Below are positions 9,281 through 17,487 of a DNA stretch of 64,000 nt, piece by piece (the first letter of the stretch is position 1; the number at the start of each line of letters is the position of its first letter). The position numbers and the translations under genes were made by a program. This DNA comes from Terrimonas_A sp051954695. Its GTDB lineage: Bacteria > Bacteroidota > Bacteroidia > Chitinophagales > Chitinophagaceae. The stretch is taken from positions 62,001 through 126,000 of the forward strand of contig JBQCHL010000024.1 in assembly GCA_051954695.1 (NCBI GenBank), in the 5' to 3' direction. The notes under the pieces were generated by a model, which saw only the letters and a program-made list of their open reading frames with translations, was not told the DNA's origin and searched no databases.

Positions 9281-12200
9281 CTACCTGAACACAGCGTCGT
9301 CTTTTATCTGGGAAAGTTTGTCGCCGGCATCCTGAATTTCGCTATATACCACATAGGCTTTAGGGGGGGTATTCAATCTGTCCAGTATGGCCTGCCATAT
9401 TTCCATTTGTGCTGGTGATGGCTCTGCTACTACAGCCACGGATTGACCAGACCCTGCTTGCACAGTATTTGTTTCACCGATCACCCCTCCATTTTCGTAG
9501 TACCTGGTCTTTTGAATGCTTCTGGAAATCCCCACCTCATCAATTGATCTGTAAGGACGGTTTTTCCAGAAAGGTTTGATCGTCCCGTTGTTCCTCATAG
9601 AAGCCTGCAGCAGTGCTCCTACTAGTTCCGGGTTTTTAGCAACCGTATTTTTCGATAAAAGGACCTCACCGCCTTCTGCTTCTGCTACCTTTTTACCGGT
9701 CCTGGAATTGATCATATCAATGCCACCCTGCTTATGGGAAGGTCCGCTGAGGAAGCCGCCAGTTGCAAATTCCGGGACTGGTTGGTTCCGGATATTATCA
9801 ATCTCCTTTTTAGTTTTTATACCCGCAATGACAGCCAGGGTAAGGCCCAAAAGGAACGGCTTGGTTTGCAGAGCCGACAACACGGCTTGCGATCCACTGA
9901 TAATAGCAGCGATCTCATCCGCTTTTTTCTGGCGTTCCCATTGTTTTTTCTTGGCTGCAGAAGCTTGGGCGTTGTATTGATCATCCAGGATCTTAGCTCT
10001 CCGGTTATATTCCTGCTGGCTGATCAGCTTTTGGTTAAGCAGTTTTTGATCGGCGGATTTCTTTTTATCGTTTTGTTTCTGCAGTCGGGCTAGCTCAGCA
10101 TCCTCCCGTGCTTTTTCTGCTTGGTCATTAGGTGCAAATACATCAGCAAGAGTTTGTGCAAAAGTTATAATATCGGAAAGAAGCTTGGCATAAAAACTGA
10201 TTTCAGCCTCCATTTTTTTCTGCCTGTACTGCTCTTCAATCAGCGCCTTCTCGTTCTCGGTAAGCTGGGTATTGGAAAGCTCGATCTGTTTTTCCCAATC
10301 CAGATATTCCAACTGGGCTTTCAGCTTATCGAGTAGAAAAGCCTTTTCTGCTTTTAATTGCAAACCCGCGAGGATATCCCTTCTTTTTTTCTCCAGACCT
10401 TCCTCTATCTTAGTCCTGGTTTGCTGTGACCCGCGTAGGCCTTCATTAGCCGCCTGATCTGCTGTTTTATCGAAATCCTCTTTGGTCTTTTTATCATTTT
10501 CCTTTCTCCGTTGCTCATCGGCAGCATCATACTTTTTATCAATGTGCATGAAGTCCTTTCGCATCAGCTCATGCAACTGAACGAGCTTATCAAAATGACC
10601 ATGCGCCAGCTCACGGAGCTTTTCATATTTCTCTGTAGTAGCCTGGATTTCCTTTTCTCGGTCTGTCAGATACCAGGCCGATTGTTCAGAGCGGATTTTT
10701 TTTACCTCCTCCTCAAAACGTTTAAGATCCTCGAGCAGCTTTTTCAGGGCAGGGTCCTCTTTCGGATCTTTTTTATCATCCGGAGTTTGTAATCCAAGGA
10801 CATCAGTAGCCCTTTCCGCCTTCAGATCATTGATCAATCGTTGAGTAGCTTCGTAATCAGTTAGAGCATTTTTTAATCTTTGAATATTGCTTAATCTGGC
10901 AGCTTCTCTTTGTCGAGGAGACATCTTACCGCCATCAGAATCAAATGATTTATTCAGTTTTTCTATTAATTTTTCTCTTTCCTCTTGAGACTTTATCAGA
11001 CCATTTAACTGTTCATTGAAAGCCTGCTCCTCTGTAACCCTTCCTGACTTTATTGCTTCATCGTACATCTTCATGCCGGATTTGAATAAGGCTAAACCAG
11101 CTTTATAATTTTCTTCAACATATGCCCTTGCATCGTCATTAATCTTTGCAGCTTGACCAATGACAGATGCTCTAAATGTTTTGTCGCCAGAGAAAATATC
11201 GCTGACTATGTTACTAACAGATTTTAGCCCTTGAATTGCCTTAAGGGCAAAAGACAACAACTTATTAAGCATCGGTAGAAGCCCCGTACCGATCTGCTCC
11301 TTGAGATCATTGAACTGCGTTTTTACTTCTTCAATACCACCTTTGGCTGTTTTGGAGAAGGTATCACCAGCACCTTCCACTTTAGAAGCCAGCGTTGTCA
11401 TAATGATATCTAACCGTTCACTGGTACTTCCTGCATCCTTGACACTGACACCATATTCCTTTAATGCCTTCGCGTTTCCTGAAAGTGCCTTAATGATAAC
11501 CGATGTGGATTCCTGTATGGAAATCCGCTGTTTTGCCGCGAAATTGATAATGACCGGTAATAGATCATTCATCTGCTTTTCGGTCAGCTTGCCATAATCA
11601 ATCAGTTTCTCAAAAACATCCAGGACATCGTCGTTGTCAAGATATTTGAACCTTTCGGCCATTTGGTCGGCCTTGGCGACGAGGCGATCAAACACGTCAC
11701 TTTTACCCAAATTGTCCAGGGTGGCTTTCAGCCTGGCCGCTCCTTCTTCAGCGGCCAGTGCTTCATCCAAAGCCCCTTTAAAAAAGTCTTTGATAGCTGC
11801 TCCTGCTTTCATGACCAGGTTGGCCGCCAGGTTTCCAAAAAAAGAAGATAGCCATCCTCCGGATTTAGCGACCTGGTTTTGAGCATTGGTGACATTATGA
11901 AGCCGTTGAGTCATGGCGTCGAGGACCTTGGATGCTTCTCCAAGCTCTCTTAGCTTCTTTTCTGCCTCTTCTGTTCCTTGTGAGAGATTTTTATATTCAT
12001 TGGTCAGCCGGCGAACATAAGCCTCCTGTTGCCTCAGGGACGGCCCTGTGCCACTGTCTATCTGGTTTTTCAGCTTCGCCTGCTGATCGGTCGTTTTTTT
12101 GAGCGCTTTTTCATTCGCCGCGAGCGCTTTGTTTTGTTTATCCAGCTCTTTGATAAGAGGGGAGGTCTTGCCACCTTCAGCCTTCGCTTTAGCAATCGCT

Positions 12201-12349
12201 TTTTCAAGCTGCTCGATTTTTTTCCTTCCCTGATCAACCGCTTTACTATACTTGTCCTGGTCCTTCTGCAGACGGTTATAGGCATCAATAGCTGCATCAT
12301 CGTTGATGTAAATATTTACATTTTTGGATCTTACGTCAGAAGCTGCCAT
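9281..12349 (-). CDS. Phage tail tape measure protein
   Basis: 1022 residues, the largest cytoplasmic-type protein of the prophage. The tape measure sets tail length and is ejected with the DNA. Residues about 15-150 and 540-790 are Lys/Glu/Gln-rich coiled coils, residues about 160-400 contain the SFFGNLAANLVMKAG...IKDFFKGA core with a conserved-looking TMP domain, and a hydrophobic segment lies near residues 815-850 (AAIISGSQAVLSAL..LLGLTLAVIAG). The start overlaps the stop of the upstream gp10-like gene, and a phage promoter follows directly after its stop. The length implies a long non-contractile or contractile tail, roughly 150 nm by the usual 1.5 angstrom per residue rule. Confidence 0.85.
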   Translation of the reverse strand: MAASDVRSKNVNIYINDDAAIDAYNRLQKDQDKYSKAVDQGRKKIEQLEKAIAKAKAEGGKTSPLIKELDKQNKALAANEKALKKTTDQQAKLKNQIDSGTGPSLRQQEAYVRRLTNEYKNLSQGTEEAEKKLRELGEASKVLDAMTQRLHNVTNAQNQVAKSGGWLSSFFGNLAANLVMKAGAAIKDFFKGALDEALAAEEGAARLKATLDNLGKSDVFDRLVAKADQMAERFKYLDNDDVLDVFEKLIDYGKLTEKQMNDLLPVIINFAAKQRISIQESTSVIIKALSGNAKALKEYGVSVKDAGSTSERLDIIMTTLASKVEGAGDTFSKTAKGGIEEVKTQFNDLKEQIGTGLLPMLNKLLSFALKAIQGLKSVSNIVSDIFSGDKTFRASVIGQAAKINDDARAYVEENYKAGLALFKSGMKMYDEAIKSGRVTEEQAFNEQLNGLIKSQEEREKLIEKLNKSFDSDGGKMSPRQREAARLSNIQRLKNALTDYEATQRLINDLKAERATDVLGLQTPDDKKDPKEDPALKKLLEDLKRFEEEVKKIRSEQSAWYLTDREKEIQATTEKYEKLRELAHGHFDKLVQLHELMRKDFMHIDKKYDAADEQRRKENDKKTKEDFDKTADQAANEGLRGSQQTRTKIEEGLEKKRRDILAGLQLKAEKAFLLDKLKAQLEYLDWEKQIELSNTQLTENEKALIEEQYRQKKMEAEISFYAKLLSDIITFAQTLADVFAPNDQAEKAREDAELARLQKQNDKKKSADQKLLNQKLISQQEYNRRAKILDDQYNAQASAAKKKQWERQKKADEIAAIISGSQAVLSALQTKPFLLGLTLAVIAGIKTKKEIDNIRNQPVPEFATGGFLSGPSHKQGGIDMINSRTGKKVAEAEGGEVLLSKNTVAKNPELVGALLQASMRNNGTIKPFWKNRPYRSIDEVGISRSIQKTRYYENGGVIGETNTVQAGSGQSVAVVAEPSPAQMEIWQAILDRLNTPPKAYVVYSEIQDAGDKLSQIKDDAVFR

Positions 12350-12738
12350 TAGCGGATCATTAAGGCGTTTACAATAAGGGTACCCTGGTGATCAGCGACC
12401 AGATCAACCAGTTCGTCGAGATTTTTATCAATGACCGGGTTCAGGAATGGAGCTGGCCGGCGGGCCGTCGTCCCCACTTCCGAGATCTTGGTGCCCCGGC
12501 CCACACCTTTATGCCTGAACACAGCATAGCGAGGGAACTTGAACGTAATCCGGCTGGCAATTCCACCCTGTTTACGAACAGATGATCTCAACGCTTTACG
12601 GAGAGGAATGGGGCTTTTGCTTTGACTGCTGGCCTGGATCCCTAGGGCATCCATTTCAGCAATAACATCACGCTTGGTCGATTTTGCCCAATCGGCAACT
12701 GCTGTATTGAACTTATCCATGTCTTCAGAAGAGAACAT
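12349..12738 (-). CDS. HK97 gp10-like tail completion protein
   Basis: 129 residues from the ATG at 12738 (MFSSEDMDKFNTAVADW). The longer frame from 12804 would cover the promoter and so is rejected; the chosen ATG sits four bases after the -7 box. The pattern of an N-terminal helix, a basic centre (RKALRSSVRKQGG), YAVFRHKGVGRG and a PAPFLNPVID motif before a C-terminal helix is that of HK97 gp10-like proteins, which cap the tail tube at the head junction. It overlaps the tape measure gene by one base. Confidence 0.75.
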   Translation of the reverse strand: MFSSEDMDKFNTAVADWAKSTKRDVIAEMDALGIQASSQSKSPIPLRKALRSSVRKQGGIASRITFKFPRYAVFRHKGVGRGTKISEVGTTARRPAPFLNPVIDKNLDELVDLVADHQGTLIVNALMIR

Positions 12739-12742
12739 GCTA

Positions 12743-12779
12743 TAAAAGTACCGGTGAACAAAGGGGTTTGAAAGGACAG
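12743..12779 (-). promoter_or_regulatory. Phage promoter, copy 3 (tail completion and tape measure unit)
   Basis: Minus strand CTGTCCTTTCA at 12779-12769, -7 box TACTTTTA at 12750-12743, then TAGC and ATG. It sits just downstream of a strong terminator, so this unit is insulated from the capsid unit. Confidence 0.75.
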
Positions 12780-12788
12780 CGACCCATG

Positions 12789-12816
12789 AAAAAAAGCCCG
12801 CCATAAGCGGGCTTTT
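12789..12816 (-). terminator. Intrinsic terminator after the capsid unit
   Basis: GCCCGC at 12796-12801, a five-base loop and GCGGGC at 12807-12812 form a perfect GC stem flanked by A and T runs on both sides. On the minus strand seven T follow the stem. It ends the unit whose last gene stops at 12844. Confidence 0.85.
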
Positions 12817-12843
12817 CGGTTAAGGCTGACGGATGAAGGCGAA

Positions 12844-13068
12844 TTATTTTACTTCCGCTTCAGCTTGCTTGCCAGGTTTGTTTTTCACCTCTTCCTGGGG
12901 TTTAAGTTGAATCGCGGGGTGTTTAGACTTGATCATGTGCTCAGCGCCTGCCAGGTTGATATTACTGATCAAACCAGTATATCCTTTGGCATTTATCACA
13001 ACATCCTTTTCAAACTTGCAGACATATTTTGCGGCTACTTCCGGCCGTTTAAATTGAATTGTACTCAT
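12844..13068 (-). CDS. Small phage protein upstream of tail genes
   Basis: 74 residues, opening MSTIQFKRPEVAAKYVCKFEK and ending in a Lys/Glu-rich tail (EEVKNKPGKQAEAEVK). It is the last gene of the capsid unit and is followed by a terminator. It may be a head-tail joining or capsid-associated protein, but the sequence only shows a small mixed domain with a disordered tail. Confidence 0.55.
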   Translation of the reverse strand: MSTIQFKRPEVAAKYVCKFEKDVVINAKGYTGLISNINLAGAEHMIKSKHPAIQLKPQEEVKNKPGKQAEAEVK

Positions 13069-13084
13069 GGTAGTGATTTTTCAA

Positions 13085-13636
13085 TTATACTGCTTCCTCG
13101 GCTTCATCATCCAGTTCCTGGATAATGCCGTTATAGAAGAACTTGCAATAGGTGAGCAGGTTGAGCTCATAACCCTTTCTTCCTTCGCCGGCCGTACCGC
13201 TGGTAAAGGTGGAAGTATCTACTTCGCAAGGGTCACAATCACAGCCAAATTGTATATATCCTTCACTTTGGCATTCCGCATCTTTAACAAGCAAGAGGAA
13301 ATTCTCATTGATGAGATTTTTTACGGTCTCCAGGACAACCGGGTTATCACCAGGGATGATGATCTTAGGCCTCCAGGCGTATTTTTTTGCCAGGCTTTCA
13401 CCAACCAATTCACCATTACCCTCAATAGTTTTTGGAACACAATAGACCGCAATAGCGCCCTTATTGGCAAGTAAAACGTGGCTTTCATCAATGGTCACAG
13501 AGTTTCCTACATTGACATCGCCGACAGGCTCACCGAACGTATCGATCCAGCTTAGTGGAATAATGAAGGCATTCGCGGCATAACCTGGTGCGGCATGCGT
13601 TATATCGGATTTGCGGAGGTTTTTGTACTTAGCCAT
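13085..13636 (-). CDS. Phage structural protein, possible tail tube
   Basis: 183 residues, beta-rich, with a cysteine cluster (GYIQFGCDCDPCEVDTST). It begins MAKYKNLRKSDITHAAPGYAANAF and has an acidic C-terminus. Location between the capsid and the tail completion and tape measure genes, plus length, suggest the major tail tube protein, because no other gene here is a better candidate. The four closely spaced cysteines are unusual for a tube subunit and could be a metal site. The role is inferred. Confidence 0.5.
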   Translation of the reverse strand: MAKYKNLRKSDITHAAPGYAANAFIIPLSWIDTFGEPVGDVNVGNSVTIDESHVLLANKGAIAVYCVPKTIEGNGELVGESLAKKYAWRPKIIIPGDNPVVLETVKNLINENFLLLVKDAECQSEGYIQFGCDCDPCEVDTSTFTSGTAGEGRKGYELNLLTYCKFFYNGIIQELDDEAEEAV

Positions 13637-13663
13637 TTAAGATTAGGATTAGGTTTAACGGGT

Positions 13664-14143
13664 TTATTTTACCTTTTGAATGAAGCCGACACCGGCAGTG
13701 ACAAGGGTCATCAAGGCATCGGTATTATTAATCAAATCAGCAGCAACCAATCGCTGACCTTTAAATGTGAAGACGGGGCAGATGAACTTGTACCTGGTGC
13801 CATCTATTTCAAAGGTGTCTGAAGGGGTAGAGAGTATTGCCTGTTTAGCAGTACCGGGTAAATTGCCTGTTTCCTTTTTGCCGTCCAGTTCCTCTGATAA
13901 TTTTTCAATAGATCCCTGCAGGTCCATATTGATCGTTTCCAGGGTATCTTTTTCGGCAACCAGGGCCTGATATTTTTCTTCGGAAGCGACCAGCTTTTGG
14001 TCGGCGATAGCCAACGCATCGGTAAGATCTTTTTTGTCTTTCTCCAGGAGAATGACTACACCCTGGCTTTCTGAAAGCTGCTGAAGCGCCTCTTCAAGTG
14101 TGAGTGGCGGAGTGATTTCCTCGGGTTTATTATTCTTTGTCAT
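13664..14143 (-). CDS. Phage coiled-coil protein with C-terminal globular domain
   Basis: 159 residues from the ATG at 14143 (MTKNNKPEEI); the longer frame to 14185 adds a hydrophobic leader (MLLFSLAFPLKTLL) that I consider non-coding because such a leader is out of place in this unit. Residues about 20-90 are a coiled coil (LEKDKKDLTDALAIADQ), and the last 60 form a small domain with YKFICPVFTFKGQRLVAADL. It lies just after the major capsid gene. A capsid decoration or head fibre protein is possible. Confidence 0.55.
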   Translation of the reverse strand: MTKNNKPEEITPPLTLEEALQQLSESQGVVILLEKDKKDLTDALAIADQKLVASEEKYQALVAEKDTLETINMDLQGSIEKLSEELDGKKETGNLPGTAKQAILSTPSDTFEIDGTRYKFICPVFTFKGQRLVAADLINNTDALMTLVTAGVGFIQKVK

Positions 14144-14221
14144 CAATAATGTTTTTAAAGGAAAGGCCAGTGAAAAAAGCAACATGCCACCGGCCCTTCA
14201 CTATCGTTAAGGGTTTTTCGT

Positions 14222-15208
14222 CTATGCCAGGTCCTGGTCGTTATGGAATATGAACTCAGGAACTTCAAAGCCCAGTACTTCCCACCAGTCACTGAACAGA
14301 TCCACAACACGCCTGTTGCTTTCCATTTTCATGGTATCAGACAGGGATGCTTTTTTGGTTGGCCTGATGCGGATATTCGGCATAGCTGCCCAGATCATAT
14401 TGGTCTGTGCAGCACTCATGCTGGCAAGGCCTTTTACTTTCAAGTTCTGGAAATCCTCGAGTGTGGAGAGATCCTGGTTGTTAATAAACTGGACTTCCTT
14501 GCCATACTTCGCCCGGCGACCCCGGCGATATCTCAACTCCAGTTCTTTGCTCATGCATATCACATCGAGCTTGCTGCGGAATATAGGAGGGATGGCTTCC
14601 GCGAATTCTTCCACCTGCGTACAGAAGTCTGCAGGATCTGCAGCTGGTGCACCCATGGCGATCGGACCATTGGTTAAATTGGTACGGCCGGCAGTTGCAT
14701 AGTCGCGGATCTGCTTACGGATCCCATTGATGGCAGTACCAGCTGCGCCGGCATTGCCAGGAGCTGGTGCGGCATATACGCCGCTGAAATATTCGTTCAG
14801 TTCCAGGTCTTCCTGTTTTTTGGCAATAATGTGCTCTTCAATAAGCCAGCGCACAAACGGCCAGTTGGCTCTTTCCAGATCTTCTTTGTCAGCCAGGAAT
14901 CCTACATAACTCCTTTCAAGGTCATCCGGAGTTTCTGAAATATCAATCTTGATCTGGTACAGATCGATCTGGTTCGGTTTGAAAACGATCTCTCCAATCG
15001 GCGTATAAGCCTTTTGGAAAGGCTGGACGATGCGGTTTAATTGTGACAGCGCGCCACGGTAGATCGTATCTGAACCAGGCCTGTCAGCAAACAGTGAGGC
15101 TGTTTCTACCGGTTGGTACAACATAGAGCGGAGACGCTGCATGTTGATTTCATTTTTGATGTAATAAGAACCAAACTGGGCCTTTACATCAGCGACATCA
15201 ATTGCCAT
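14222..15208 (-). CDS. Major capsid protein (probable)
   Basis: 328 residues. It follows the protease and scaffold genes, the canonical order for HK97-fold heads. Features include an alpha-helical N-terminal portion with LEDLE-type repeats, a Gly/Ala/Pro-rich stretch (YAAPAPGNAGAAGTA), a long central domain and a C-terminal IRIRPTKKASLSDTMKMESNRRVVDLFSDWWEVLGF reading in pieces that looks like an outward-facing capsid domain. Its length is normal for a major capsid subunit. The call rests on order and size; no structure-based match was made. Confidence 0.7.
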   Translation of the reverse strand: MAIDVADVKAQFGSYYIKNEINMQRLRSMLYQPVETASLFADRPGSDTIYRGALSQLNRIVQPFQKAYTPIGEIVFKPNQIDLYQIKIDISETPDDLERSYVGFLADKEDLERANWPFVRWLIEEHIIAKKQEDLELNEYFSGVYAAPAPGNAGAAGTAINGIRKQIRDYATAGRTNLTNGPIAMGAPAADPADFCTQVEEFAEAIPPIFRSKLDVICMSKELELRYRRGRRAKYGKEVQFINNQDLSTLEDFQNLKVKGLASMSAAQTNMIWAAMPNIRIRPTKKASLSDTMKMESNRRVVDLFSDWWEVLGFEVPEFIFHNDQDLA

Positions 15209-15245
15209 AGTTAAAGTTTAAATAGGGTATGATTTGATTGAACGG

Positions 15246-15605
15246 CTATACTTGTTTGAAAAGATTTTTTTGAAAGGTCATTTCCAAAGGGTTTTCGGTC
15301 TCCTTTTCGTTTTCACCTTCCGCTTTCACTGTGGTGGTTTTAGCACCATCCAGTTTACTGAGTTCTGTCACTTTTGCTTCAAGTGTTTGAATTGTTGCAT
15401 TGGCTTGCTGCAATTTGGTTTCCAGATTGGTCTTTTCTGTGGCAGCGATGGCGGCTTCCTCCTTGAGCCGCTGGTTTTCGGCTCTCAATTCCTGCAACTG
15501 CTGAAGGCCTGCGTCAACCTGGTCCAGCTTTTCATCTGTCAGCTCAACTTTTTCAGTGTTGCTTTCGGCGATACCAAAAAAGGAGCGGATATTTTTCCAT
15601 TTCAT
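15246..15605 (-). CDS. Phage scaffold-like coiled-coil protein
   Basis: 119 residues with ATG immediately after the stop of the protease gene (TAGATG). Residues 20-85 are a continuous heptad-type coiled coil (LQQLQELRAENQRLKEEAA), followed by a charged hinge and a short C-terminal capsid-contact-like segment (MTFQKNLFKQV). Scaffolds of HK97-type phages are helical, lie between protease and capsid genes, and are degraded on head maturation. All of that fits. Confidence 0.7.
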   Translation of the reverse strand: MKWKNIRSFFGIAESNTEKVELTDEKLDQVDAGLQQLQELRAENQRLKEEAAIAATEKTNLETKLQQANATIQTLEAKVTELSKLDGAKTTTVKAEGENEKETENPLEMTFQKNLFKQV

Positions 15606-16484
15606 CTATACAAAAATTTTATGTGAATCAATAAGTTTGTTGATTACCTGGTTCATAGGTGCGATTTCGTCAATCAACCCATACTCCAATGCTTGTTCAG
15701 AAAGAAACGTTTTGCCAGTAAGTGTTTTTGAGGCGGCAAGCTTATCACCACGATTCGCTTTAACCGCTTCCAGGAAAACATCATTGGTCGGGTTCAAAAG
15801 ATTCTCAATGAGCAACCGGCCATTCCCATCCTTGGCTTCCCGAAAATCCTTGTTCTTGTCAGCAGACTTATCTGCGAAATACTCCCTCAACACTATACCA
15901 TTATCTCTCATTTGCTCAGTCCGGTCAAGAAAAGAGATCATCGTTCCAATGCTTCCGATCATGGCTGTTTTGGATACAGCAACAATATTTTTTGCTGAGG
16001 ACCCAAGCCAGTAAGCTGCACTACACATCATCTCGTCAACAATGGCGGTCGTATTTTTTGGCGACTTAAGTACATCTTCGGCAAAGGGTTCAGTGCCGTC
16101 AACCGTACCCCCGGGACTATCTATCCACAACACAACTTCCCGGATGGATTCGGTAGCATGCATGCGGCTCAGCTCATTCCGTAGATTAATTGTACCGAAC
16201 CAGCCGCAAAAATCTTCTTTCATCATTGGGCCGATTACCGGTAGTATGCCAACTGTCTTCCCTTCATAACCAGGATGATCCTCGGCATCATTTCGGTTAA
16301 TTGGAGCGACAATGCTGGTGCCTGTAAAAGAGCGTTGATATGCACTTACCTGTTTTTTTTCGTCAAAGGAAAACCTGGTTCCTTCTTTTCTGCTTGCCTC
16401 AATCAAATCCAGGTATCGCATAGCCGCCTGGCTTTCGATTAGCCAGGGTTTACGGTAAATGTTGCTAAGTGTTCTGAAATCCAC
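15606..16484 (-). CDS. Phage head maturation protease, S49 (SppA-like) family
   Basis: 292 residues from the GTG at 16484 (VDFRTLSNIYRKPW). A longer frame reaches 16574, but that segment contains the phage promoter, and the GTG lies five bases after the -7 box. S49 peptidases use a Ser-Lys pair; visible are the WIDSPGGTVDG oxyanion-loop motif, the nucleophile region DEMMCSAAYWLGSSA, and a downstream Lys-rich YFADKSADKNKDFREAKDG. Such proteases cut the scaffold and capsid delta domain. The gene is first in the capsid unit, adjacent to the scaffold gene. Confidence 0.8.
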   Translation of the reverse strand: MDFRTLSNIYRKPWLIESQAAMRYLDLIEASRKEGTRFSFDEKKQVSAYQRSFTGTSIVAPINRNDAEDHPGYEGKTVGILPVIGPMMKEDFCGWFGTINLRNELSRMHATESIREVVLWIDSPGGTVDGTEPFAEDVLKSPKNTTAIVDEMMCSAAYWLGSSAKNIVAVSKTAMIGSIGTMISFLDRTEQMRDNGIVLREYFADKSADKNKDFREAKDGNGRLLIENLLNPTNDVFLEAVKANRGDKLAASKTLTGKTFLSEQALEYGLIDEIAPMNQVINKLIDSHKIFV

Positions 16485-16489
16485 AGGTA

Positions 16490-16526
16490 CAAAGATGTTT
16501 TCGATAGGGTACGGATGAAAGGACAG
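16490..16526 (-). promoter_or_regulatory. Phage promoter, copy 4 (capsid unit)
   Basis: Minus strand CTGTCCTTTCA at 16526-16516 and -7 box CATCTTTG at 16497-16490, then TACCT and GTG. The TGTCC part also forms the 3' arm of a 9-bp hairpin (16522-16530 with 16537-16545) around the stop codon of the gene before it. Confidence 0.75.
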
Positions 16527-16530
16527 GGGA

Positions 16531-17121
16531 TTAGAGTCCCCTGTCGCTGGAATGGAATTCGGGTTGGTACGCAAATGAGTTAATCAGGGGAGGGGACTGA
16601 TAAACCAGTCCTGTGTACCGATCACTCAATGCGGCCATGCCCTGGTACGGATCACGATGGAATAGCGCGCCTCCTGTATACCTGACATACCACGCTTTGA
16701 TGCGCGCAGTACCGGAGCCTGATTTTAGAAATACCAGTCGGTAGGCGGCATACGTTCTTGGATTGGGAACATTAAAGAGTTTATACTGCGCAGCTGCCTG
16801 ATCAGCTAATGTTAGCGAATCCAGGGAGGCCCAATCGGCACTTACTGATACTCCGTTATGGGGTAGCTTTCCCTGCAGATATACTTTTCCGCCGGTCGTT
16901 CCACTGATTTCCTCAACCCATGCCTCTACACTTTTATAGCTGCCATCGAAAGTAAGAGCGATGTAGGCAGTATCGGCATTCGTAAGGAGAGAATCCGAAC
17001 TGGAGATAGTGACCGGTCGGATGATCTGGGCATGTGTGTCTTTAGCCGGCACTGCCAAAAGAGCAATAAGTGCCATTGCTACAATTAAGAATTTTTTCAT
17101 TTTCGGTAGGGTTGTTTTCAT
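16531..17121 (-). CDS. Sec-exported phage protein of unknown function
   Basis: About 196 residues from the ATG at 17121; a second ATG at 17100 would give the signal peptide MKKFLIVAMALIALLAVPAKDTHAQ directly. The ORF can be read up to 17205 but that part precedes the promoter. After the signal the protein is beta-rich (IRPVTISSSDSLLTNADTAYIAL, TARIKAWYVRYTGGALF) with no enzyme motif. It is a single-gene unit with its own phage promoter, placed between hicAB and the head protease. An exported protein in a head region is unexpected; it may act in the envelope of the lysogen or infected cell. Confidence 0.6.
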   Translation of the reverse strand: MKTTLPKMKKFLIVAMALIALLAVPAKDTHAQIIRPVTISSSDSLLTNADTAYIALTFDGSYKSVEAWVEEISGTTGGKVYLQGKLPHNGVSVSADWASLDSLTLADQAAAQYKLFNVPNPRTYAAYRLVFLKSGSGTARIKAWYVRYTGGALFHRDPYQGMAALSDRYTGLVYQSPPLINSFAYQPEFHSSDRGL

Positions 17122-17144
17122 TTGACAAAATGTCTTCAGTGATA

Positions 17145-17181
17145 CAAACCTACTTTTCAGGAATAGGGTGTGAAAGGACAG
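17145..17181 (-). promoter_or_regulatory. Phage promoter, copy 5 (exported protein unit)
   Basis: Minus strand CTGTCCTTTCA at 17181-17171 and a consensus -7 box TAGGTTTG at 17152-17145. The ATG at 17121 is 23 bases further. Confidence 0.75.
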
Positions 17182-17222
17182 GGCATAAGTAAAAAGCTGA
17201 CCCAAAAAGATTTCAAAAATAT

Positions 17223-17267
17223 TTTGATAATAGTAGAAGTATTACTACCTTTGATTTGTCAATCAAA
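17223..17267 (+). promoter_or_regulatory. hicAB promoter with two inverted repeats
   Basis: TTTG at 17223-17226, 19 bases, then TACCTTTG at 17246-17253, a full Bacteroidota promoter. Two inverted repeats overlap it: TAGTA (17231-17235) with TACTA (17243-17247) in the spacer, and TTTGATT (17250-17256) with AATCAAA (17261-17267) over the start of transcription. Either could be the HicB operator. Confidence 0.75.
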
Positions 17268-17270
17268 AAC
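17258..17270. repeat. Left inverted repeat flanking hicAB
   Basis: GTCAATCAAAAAC. Its exact reverse complement GTTTTTGATTGAC lies at 17883-17895, right after hicB. With a two-base insertion the match continues inward for seven more bases (AAGTTCT on the left at 17271-17277). Confidence 0.85.
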
Positions 17271-17279
17271 AAGTTCTTT

Positions 17280-17459
17280 ATGAAGTCGAGCGAATTTATC
17301 AGGGAGATCAAGCGGAAAGGCTGGGTTTTCCTAAGGCACGGAAAAGGCAGTCACGAAATCTATGAGAAAAGTGGCAAGCAAGTTACAGTACCTAATCACG
17401 GTTCAAAAGAATTAGGTAAGGGCCTTGAAAAAAAACTAAGAAAAGAGATGGGGCTGTAA
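17280..17459 (+). CDS. hicA: HicA-family mRNA interferase toxin
   Basis: 59 residues from the ATG at 17280 (MKSSEFIREIKRKGWVF). HicA toxins cut mRNA using a single histidine in a small dsRBD-like fold; here that is H25 in GKGSHEIY, followed by the family's TVPNHGSKELGKG segment. It lies 28 bases before hicB and runs opposite to all surrounding phage genes, between two phage units. A TTG further upstream in frame is rejected because it falls on the predicted transcription start. Function in the phage could be plasmid-like maintenance of the lysogen or superinfection defence. Confidence 0.9.
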   Translation: MKSSEFIREIKRKGWVFLRHGKGSHEIYEKSGKQVTVPNHGSKELGKGLEKKLRKEMGL

Positions 17460-17487
17460 CCCCATCTCTTAAAAAAACTTTAAAAAG

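Noticed and set aside
14157..14172. Eighth copy of the phage promoter (GGCCTTTCC on the minus strand) before the gene at 14143.
   Set aside because: Core matches only partly and no -7 box at the expected distance.
15234..15626. Plus-strand frame opposite the scaffold gene.
   Set aside because: Antisense shadow of a coiled-coil gene, no independent signal.
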